IMG/VR virus record: IMGVR_UViG_3300030098_005723
Span: 1 to 36,805 of that record
Direction: 5' to 3' (one strand)
Source of the DNA: a virus
Length of the DNA: 36,805 nt
Below the pieces are notes generated by a model. The model was not told the origin of the DNA, did no database searches, and was given only the letters and a program-made list of their open reading frames with translations. Below are positions 7,340 through 14,100 of the stretch, piece by piece; the stretch's first letter is position 1, and each line of letters opens with the position of its first letter. A program made the position numbers and the translations under genes.

Positions 7340-7531
7340 TTACCCCTCCATAAGGATCGCGATGCACTGCATGATAACCACAGTGGCCAGAATCAAACCT
7401 TGGGCTTTGTGGATCTCTTTCTTGATCCCCTGGATGTCTGCCCGAATGGAAGACACTTCTGACTCTACCGTGTCCTGTCTCTGGCCCAGTACAGCTACAT
7501 CAGTTTCAAGCTTTCGAACACGCTGTTCCAT
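7340..7531 (-). CDS. XhlA/holin-accessory-like coiled-coil membrane protein (63 aa)
   Basis: N-terminal coiled coil (RVRKLETDVAVLGQRQDTVE...IRADIQGIKKEI) followed by a single C-terminal transmembrane helix (LILATVVIMQCIAILM). This is the topology of haemolysin XhlA-type phage lysis proteins, though the call rests on topology rather than a diagnostic motif. It is the first gene of the membrane-protein cassette; the 51-aa gene starts on the base after its stop. Confidence 0.55.
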   Translation of the reverse strand: MEQRVRKLETDVAVLGQRQDTVESEVSSIRADIQGIKKEIHKAQGLILATVVIMQCIAILMEG

Positions 7532-7534
7532 TCA

Positions 7535-7822
7535 TTAGCCCCCAATCTTACCGCGTAAATACCACACTTTTTCGTTTGCTGTAGCATTTGTGAAGCTGGC
7601 CACGTCATCCTCGGTAACGCTAAGCGAGACGTCTTCGGGAATCACATCAGTGATTTGCATGGCTCTGTTCGCAGTACACTCAACTAAAGCGTACTTAGAA
7701 TAAGAAGAACTCCCGGAGGTGGTGCCCATGTCTACGCCCCACAGTTCTCCAGTATCTACAGCAGCAACTATATCGTCGGCTGCACTTGTGCTTTTCGTTT
7801 CAAACAAACAGATGGAAGCCAT
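7535..7822 (-). CDS. Hypothetical small virion protein (95 aa)
   Basis: Not recognised. A Ser/Thr/Val-rich, mildly acidic protein with predicted beta strands (YSKYALVEC, NRAMQITDVIPEDVSLSV), ending in VWYLRGKIGG. It starts 2 bases after the stop of the fibre gene, so it may be a fibre partner or chaperone (inference from position only). Confidence 0.6.
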   Translation of the reverse strand: MASICLFETKSTSAADDIVAAVDTGELWGVDMGTTSGSSSYSKYALVECTANRAMQITDVIPEDVSLSVTEDDVASFTNATANEKVWYLRGKIGG

Positions 7823-7824
7823 GA

Positions 7825-8799
7825 CTACTCCAGCGCAGCGCGTGCAGAAAGAGGTTGTAGCAAATACCGGAACTTTGTGATGCGGATAACACCACCCTTC
7901 TTTCCGTTAACGTCGAAACCAAACCAACACGCAAAATACAGGTGCTTCCCGCCAAAGCGGCAACCGTTGTTTGTGGTCGAGGTGGCCGCTACCATCGGGC
8001 CAAAAGGATCTGTCGTAGCATAGGAGCCAGACTGCATCTGTTCATTGTTCGAGCCAATAGGGTGCGCAGTCATGTTTGTTGAGAGTCCGGCTTGGAACAC
8101 AATCGCATCGTGGGACGTTGTGTCATTGCCTGGTTGGTTTCGCCAGATACGCCCACCACCTGGACCTTTCCCATGACGGGTAAAAAGTCCCGACTTGTAC
8201 ATATCCAACTTCTGAGTAGCATTGCTGAAGTTGTTAGGATCGTTGGCCCGGTTTTTCGTTACATACGCACCAGCGTAGATGCCATTGCCAGGTAGAGGAG
8301 GGTCTGTTCCCTCGTCAGATGCATAGGCAATAATCCCACAAGCAGCATGTACCTGATGACCATAAGCTTGATCGGATGTTCCGTTGATAGGTCCGTTCGT
8401 ATGGTCAAACTGCATCTCTAATTTAAGCAACGTGCTTTCTGATTGATAACTGAAGGCATCTTGACCAGCAGGAGTTTCCTGATTTGCCCAGGGGTCGAGC
8501 TTTATTTTCTTAATGAGCCACAACCCATCTTGTGTGTTGCCTATGTTACGCGCGTTGTACCCGCTGCCAATGTCGGGGAAGGTGACGTGAAGTTGGTCAC
8601 CTGACATGGCTGCTGTGACGTTGATTGCCCCGATGCCATCACCCTCGATTTTCTTCCACTCGCTCTCATCTGCGATTTTAGAAAGATCGAACTCAACCCA
8701 GTCTTCCCAGGGATTACCACCACCGCCACCGCCACCGCCTCCGGCAGCCTGTGCTGGGATTGTTCTTCCTGCCGCTGCGGCTGGTATTGTTCTCGCCAT
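7825..8799 (-). CDS. Putative tail fibre/receptor-binding protein with poly-Gly hinge
   Basis: 324 residues. The N-terminus contains a duplicated RTIPA element (ARTIPAAAAGRTIPAQAA), then nine consecutive Gly as a flexible hinge, then about 295 residues of mixed beta-rich sequence with many aromatic and Gly residues. The later part (HLYFACWFGFDVNG...GVIRITKFRYL) resembles the closing strands of a lectin-like or jelly-roll domain. Layout fits a short attachment segment, hinge and receptor-binding head. Its ATG overlaps the stop of the HNH gene (TAATG). Confidence 0.5.
   Translation of the reverse strand: MARTIPAAAAGRTIPAQAAGGGGGGGGGNPWEDWVEFDLSKIADESEWKKIEGDGIGAINVTAAMSGDQLHVTFPDIGSGYNARNIGNTQDGLWLIKKIKLDPWANQETPAGQDAFSYQSESTLLKLEMQFDHTNGPINGTSDQAYGHQVHAACGIIAYASDEGTDPPLPGNGIYAGAYVTKNRANDPNNFSNATQKLDMYKSGLFTRHGKGPGGGRIWRNQPGNDTTSHDAIVFQAGLSTNMTAHPIGSNNEQMQSGSYATTDPFGPMVAATSTTNNGCRFGGKHLYFACWFGFDVNGKKGGVIRITKFRYLLQPLSARAALE
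8716..8742 (-). repeat. GGN trinucleotide tract encoding poly-Gly
   Basis: Nine glycine codons in a row, mostly GGT/GGC on the coding strand, forming the hinge of the putative fibre. Such tracts can slip and change hinge length. Confidence 0.85.
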
Positions 8800-9062
8800 T
8801 ATCTTTTTTCCTTCTTATTCCAGCCCCGGTTCTTTTTTACGGAACGGACTGAGAGGTTGTCAGGAGAATTATTCCGGGGATTCCCGTCTTTATGATGGAC
8901 GTCTTTCCCATCTCCCTTTTTAGCACGTCCGACCCTAATCATGTAAGCCCGGGCCATTACACGACCTGCTCGATCTTTCTTATTCTCAGGCTTGGAGGCA
9001 TACTCTCGGTTCTCGCATTTATAGTCTCTTTTCTCTTTATCTTTGTGGCTAGGACAACTCAT
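8799..9062 (-). CDS. Small HNH-type endonuclease-like protein (87 aa)
   Basis: A very basic protein with the core KGDGKDVHHKDGNPRNNSPDN followed by LSVRSVKKN: His56-His57, Asn64/65 and a last motif residue near Asn78 (HNN rather than HNH). This matches the short HNH proteins that phages carry among late genes. There are few other Cys (positions 3 and 16), so a full zinc finger is not evident. It could act as a homing-type nicking enzyme or as a packaging accessory. It sits within the late operon rather than beside the terminase. Confidence 0.65.
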   Translation of the reverse strand: MSCPSHKDKEKRDYKCENREYASKPENKKDRAGRVMARAYMIRVGRAKKGDGKDVHHKDGNPRNNSPDNLSVRSVKKNRGWNKKEKR

Positions 9063-9064
9063 AA

Positions 9065-10216
9065 CTATTCAGCCTCCGAAGTTGGGGATTCCCCAAGGTA
9101 CGCTTTCTCGGCGGTTTTCTTAGCTTCTGGGTGCTGACCCTCGGGTTCTCCGAGGACATGCTTAAGTTTCTTCTGAAACTGCTCTGGTGTAATTTTTCCT
9201 GTGGAAAGGTTCCGCTTCGCGTCTTCGAGTTTTGCCCAGTCAATGAAGTGCCGTCGAGAGAGGTCATGAGTGGCTTCCGCCGCTCCCAATGCTTCCGCGT
9301 GTTTCCCTCGAATTTTCCGGTGCTGCTTCCCACTCAGTCCTCCAAAATGTCGGGTCGCATAGTCTATCCAGGGGAGGTGCCCCTCATCGTATGCCCAATC
9401 TGCCATGGGGGTTTCTGGGTCGGGGGGCCCAAGGAGAGGACCCTTCCTCTTTGAGGTTGTTCTCCGGAGAGCCGCTTTCTCTAACTTACGTAGGGCCTCT
9501 TGAGATTCCCGAACATTGGGAACTTTGAATTTCCCCTCTTGGGCCGCGCCGATGTGCTTATTCATGGCGTCGATATAGCCCTGAGTGTATCTATTTAACT
9601 CTTCTCCCTTTCTCGGATCAGCCCCTCGAATTCCTGCCAGTGCATCTTCTTTGAGGAGTTCTCTTCTTTTCGTCTGCCATTTAGGCTCTGAGGAAAGGTC
9701 CTGTACTACCCACCCAATCGCATTAAAGACGTGGTCTAAGTGGGCGGCTTCTCCCAAACCTAAGATGAATTTTACCGTCCTATATCCTGGGTGGCTCTCT
9801 GCCTTTCTCTTCGTGAAATGAGCATGGCGTTCTGGATCGTACCACCCCTCAAAGGGGTTTTCCCCCGTAACAATACGCTGGGCTTCCTCGTCCCCAATGG
9901 CTGCCCATTCTTGGGGCAAAGAGGGACCCAAGTGTTCTTTGCCCAGGTCTAAGAAGAACTTCTCTGGATTCTCTTTGGGGGGGATAGGGATCCCCTCCTT
10001 TTTCATGATCTTCTCGTTGATCCCAGCTTGGACAAGGGGTCGAGCCACCATGTTGTAAAAGGCGACTCCTGCTAGGGTATAGATCTGATCTTCTGTGAAG
10101 TTCTCCGGCTCCCAAGAATAGGGGAGAGGATCGTAAACGTCCGGCCCCACCAGGGCCTCATACATTTTCCGACGTCCATCGGCATCACTGAGGAAATATA
10201 GGGCCTCACCTGCCAT
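9065..10216 (-). CDS. Hypothetical 383-aa structural-region protein
   Basis: Not recognised. Mixed helical protein, with an N-terminal part rich in aromatic residues (YFLSDADGRRKMYEALVG, YSWEPENFTEDQIYTLAG) and a strongly charged C-terminal third with many Lys, Glu and His (HRKIRGKHAEALGAAEATHD). There is no signal peptide or membrane segment. Its place between small virion proteins and the HNH/fibre genes suggests a tail or internal virion component. AGGGGG precedes ATG 10216. Confidence 0.6.
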   Translation of the reverse strand: MAGEALYFLSDADGRRKMYEALVGPDVYDPLPYSWEPENFTEDQIYTLAGVAFYNMVARPLVQAGINEKIMKKEGIPIPPKENPEKFFLDLGKEHLGPSLPQEWAAIGDEEAQRIVTGENPFEGWYDPERHAHFTKRKAESHPGYRTVKFILGLGEAAHLDHVFNAIGWVVQDLSSEPKWQTKRRELLKEDALAGIRGADPRKGEELNRYTQGYIDAMNKHIGAAQEGKFKVPNVRESQEALRKLEKAALRRTTSKRKGPLLGPPDPETPMADWAYDEGHLPWIDYATRHFGGLSGKQHRKIRGKHAEALGAAEATHDLSRRHFIDWAKLEDAKRNLSTGKITPEQFQKKLKHVLGEPEGQHPEAKKTAEKAYLGESPTSEAE

Positions 10217-10225
10217 CGAAACCCC

Positions 10226-10582
10226 CTAATTGGCGGGCTCGATATCGAGTTGGATATTAATCGCGGTCCCAGCGCTGGTTGTGGTTACGTCTGCGTAGAT
10301 CGTTCCCGTAGTTCCAGCAGTTGACGTGGGGTCTACCGCATAGAAAATTCCAGGATCCTCTTCTTGGTCAATCGGAGTTGCTGTCGCGCTGTATGCTAAG
10401 ACAGTGGCAAACCCCGCACCTAAAGAAGTCTCTCCGATAGATAGGGTAAGGTTACCCGTTCCCGCTGCTCGCGCACGACGAATCCAACCTCGGATAGGGA
10501 CTCCGGAGAGAGTGATCTCTCCGTTCCCTGTCCGACTTCCGGTGGCCCGGACCCAAGTCTTTTTATTTACTGCTCCAGCCAT
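10226..10582 (-). CDS. Small beta-rich virion protein (118 aa)
   Basis: Thr/Gly/Ala-rich with short alternating strands (GEITLSGVPIRGWIRRARA, GNLTLSIGETSL, GTIYADVTTTSAGTAINIQL). Low helix content and composition resemble small decoration or tail-accessory proteins. Exact role unknown. Confidence 0.6.
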   Translation of the reverse strand: MAGAVNKKTWVRATGSRTGNGEITLSGVPIRGWIRRARAAGTGNLTLSIGETSLGAGFATVLAYSATATPIDQEEDPGIFYAVDPTSTAGTTGTIYADVTTTSAGTAINIQLDIEPAN

Positions 10583-10594
10583 TAGGCACCCCTA

Positions 10595-11044
10595 TTAGTC
10601 AGTGCCGTAGGTGAACATGCCAGGGCTGAGAAGAATGATCCCCTCAGTCAAACTCTTTTTAATGCAGATTCCGACAGCACGACTGACGGCTCCCGCTGCG
10701 TGGCCCCAAGTTCCGGTTGCGCCGTTTTGGAGATAGATGGCGTCTCCTTCTGCGGTCACTGAGTTTGTATTCACGTTTTGAACAATTGACCAAGGAAGGA
10801 CAACGCCCCATTTTCCAGCGGGGACGGCGTGTTTGGTCACGAAGAGAGGTACTTTTCCTCCGCCTTCGTCAGTGTTTGCCTGGGCTTTTGTCATCCGAAG
10901 GCCGTTGCCCTGAAGGCTACCATGGTCAATCCGAACGAGGATATTCTTTCCGATTCCAGCACCGGACCCGTTGTACATCAGAATTCCCTCTGCGTAAGGG
11001 ACATCACGGGCGGGCTTAATGGATTTCTGCTTCATGACTGGCAT
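10595..11044 (-). CDS. Small beta-barrel-like virion protein, DUF2190-like (149 aa)
   Basis: The C-terminal part (AEGDAIYLQNGATG...VSRAVGICIKKSLTEGIILL) has the GD-x-(I/V)-Y ... (I/V)-G-x2-(I/V) ... G-x2-(I/L) spacing seen in DUF2190-type capsid-stabilising proteins. Probably a virion surface protein; here it lies after the ejection proteins instead of next to the capsid gene. ATG 11044 follows AGGAG. Confidence 0.5.
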   Translation of the reverse strand: MPVMKQKSIKPARDVPYAEGILMYNGSGAGIGKNILVRIDHGSLQGNGLRMTKAQANTDEGGGKVPLFVTKHAVPAGKWGVVLPWSIVQNVNTNSVTAEGDAIYLQNGATGTWGHAAGAVSRAVGICIKKSLTEGIILLSPGMFTYGTD

Positions 11045-11155
11045 TTTTACTCTCCTATTTAGAGTCTTCTCTAACTATCTTCAGTGAGGACCCCCGTATC
11101 TTCACGGAGGTTATTAGAATCTTACTCCGTCTTTTAAATTCTGTCGAGCGTAGAA
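11045..11155 (-). other. 111-base intergenic gap with a hairpin
   Basis: Lies between the giant ejection protein and the 149-aa gene. An inverted repeat (CCTCCGT, loop of six, ACGGGGG on the - strand) occupies about 11091-11110 and has no U-tract. AT-rich stretches surround it, but no convincing promoter was found. It may be an RNA-processing or attenuation element (inference). Confidence 0.4.
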
Positions 11156-14100
11156 TTATCGATACTTGGGATGGGGGTCTGCCCAAGGATCAGGCTGCTT
11201 CGGTAGTTTTCCGACTTCTCTCGCAATTATGCGGTCTATTGTCCTCAAGTAATTCGCCATCTCCTTCTCGGGATCATATGGAACTCCCCGCATGAATCCG
11301 GTGATTTCGGAGAAGGCTTTCCAAGCTCCTCCCCCCACCGCAGGATCCCAAGTCCTCGGTTGAAAGAGGCGGCTCCAACTTGTTGCCTGCGTCGAGGCGA
11401 CGGGGAGAAGACCATAAAGAATGTAGGTTCCAATTGGAACTTTTTGCTTTCCTGTCTCTGGGTCAGGAGGCCCGATCTGGTCCTTAAAGAAGGGCAGTTG
11501 TTTCATGACATCGTATTCTGCCGCATTCAGAGTTCTATACATTGAGCGGGACTCATACTCTAAATCGACTCCTGTCATAGAAAGAGCACCCCGAACCCAA
11601 GGCTCAAGAGCAGGAGATAAGGTCCCCAAAATAGGTTCGAAGAGACGAGCTTCGGCATCCTCCGCCAGTTCCCCCCCTCCTATTTTTTCTGCGAGAAGAG
11701 CAAACAGCGTTGCAGCCCCAAAGGCCATGTCTCCCTGATCTATCGCGGTAATTTGGGGAAGGACAGGCCGCATCCATGTAAATTTCTGCCCCTCTTCTCT
11801 CCAGAAAAAGTTCTGCGCTGCCTGGTTTAGGGGGAAAGATCCTGGAGAAGCCCTGGTATTTAAGTATTTCGGGTACATTTCCCGCCCTACTGTCGTCATC
11901 AAATCAGCATCTCGGACCCCTGCGTCCGGATCATTGTAGTAAACAATGTCCGGGAGGTGAGGCCAAATTAGAAGCTGTTGTTTGAATCTGGCGAGGCGGG
12001 TATTTCCCAGCAGCGCGTTCTTGAGGGCTTCATTTGTAGGTTGGGTGAAGGGGGTGAGCAGAGAGTCTGCGACCTGCTTCATGCTCAACCGCCAAAAACG
12101 GTAGAAAGGGATTATCTTTGCGAGAGCCGCCGCCTCCAACTCCGTGATTCCGTGTTTCCAATCGTAGAGGGCCCGGAGTGTGGCTTCTGCTGCTTCCTTC
12201 CGGGTATACCCGCTCTGGAGAAGATCGGCATAGAGGCCCATCCGCTGTCGATGTTGAATCATTCCAGCGTTCACTTCTCGGGTTCGGGCCCACAGACGGC
12301 GCGTTTCCTCAAGGCCATTCCATTGTTTCTTAGCCTCTTCTGTTTTCCCGATCTTGGTCCCCACCCGAGACATTAGGTCAATAATGTCCTCTGCGATAAA
12401 GTCGCTGATCACTCCATCTTCAATGGCCCAGGTTCGGAGGGCATCATAAGAAATCGCATCCCCCTTCTTGGTGATGATCGTCCCTGCTTCCCCCCGAAAA
12501 ACTTTCCCGAGATTCGGATTAAAGAGGGCTCCCGTAATTGTAGGGAGGGCTTTTCGTCCCTTCTTATGGGCCCATTCGTTCAGGCGAAATTGCCAGTCTT
12601 GGACTCTCCGACCCACTATTGGGATGTTCAGTGGGAGGTTCGAGAATGTCCTTGTAGCCGATTTCGCGAATCCAACTTCGGTCCACATCTGAGAAAAATC
12701 GCCGAAGATGTTATTCATGAAATAACGTGGGTTGGGGACCAAAAGTCCTGTCGTAGCAGAAGCTTTCCACACATTTGTCCATGCAATAGCGGCCGAGAAT
12801 ATCGTTTTTTGGGGCCCTTTTCCGATGCCCCTCGTTGCTTCAAGCTCCTTAACGATTTTCCCTGCTGAGGCTTCGATCTGGTCAATGAGGAACTTATCGT
12901 TGAAGACTTGTCTGCCTCCGGAAGCAGCAGTCTCAACAAGTTTTCTTGTCGCATCCTGCATCTCACCTGCAGACTGCCTTACTCCTTCGGGGAAAGCGCG
13001 GTTCTCAATAATAGGCATACCCATTTTAGAAGCTGCTTGAACAGCGGCCCGCATGTCTTCTACTTTTCCAATTTCTCCTGTCCAAATCCGATTTATATCG
13101 GCTGCGGTTTCCATCGTTAAAGTCCCGAAAGAAGCCCTGTCCATCAGAGCATTGAAATGCCCGAGGTTTGCAGCGAGTCCAAAGTTAGCGGAAGCAAAAG
13201 CGTGGGAAGCGCCTGCCTGGTCAACCCCTCCCGTGACGGCCCGGGTCACCCCTTTTAGCTTCTCCATGAACGCTTTATAGGTCATGTCCTCTTTTTTCAG
13301 TAGTCGAACAGTAACGGCCATGAGAATTGCGGCCTGCTGAGGAGGGATTCTGCCATCTGCTGTTCGGACCCATGATCTTGAAACACCGAGGAGGGCTTTC
13401 GGAATGGAGGTCTGGGCGCTCGTCCCTCCCTCGGCCGCCCTTATTGTGACCGCCAAAAGCTCGTCCGAGATCGCGCCTGCCAGGTCATCAACCTCCTCCG
13501 GAGAGAGTCCCGCTTTTAGAAGGTCTGACCTCTTGTTTTCGACGAATTTATTGATCTCTTCTCTCGCGGAAGTGGTCATTGCCTCCGATTCTTTCTCTAT
13601 TCGGGCTGCCCGAGCCGGATCGATCCGGGTATCCTCAAGCATCTGCCACCGGCCTTTATTAAAGGCAGAGGCGGGGCCCGTAGCAACAGACCACTCGCTT
13701 GGGGTATCTGGAGTTCTCAGTTTCCCTTCAATGAGGTTTAGTGGGCCTTTACTGACATCCCAATCCATGAAGGTCTCAACACGTTCGAGAACGTCGTCTC
13801 CAAGATGTTTTGCGTATGCAACGTCGAGGAGTTCAGTCCCAAATCGGGTGACTAAATGCTCGGCTGCCCTGAAAGCTGCCTGGTGAGCAGGAGAAAGGGC
13901 CCCTGTTCGGGCGAGGACAGGATCTCCGAATGTTCCCACCCGCCTTCTGTGCCTCAGATATACGAGAGCGGCCACAGAAGATGGGATCTTCTTAAGGCCC
14001 GGGATCCCAGTAAGTTCCTCAAGCCTGCCAAGCCCGAAGTATGAAGGGTCGTAGTTAGCAGAGCTATTCCAAGTAGAAAGGAATTGCTGTCCCCAGTGAA

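Noticed and set aside
11091-11110. Hairpin before the 149-aa gene end as a terminator
   Set aside because: No U-tract on either strand, so kept only as an unexplained hairpin.
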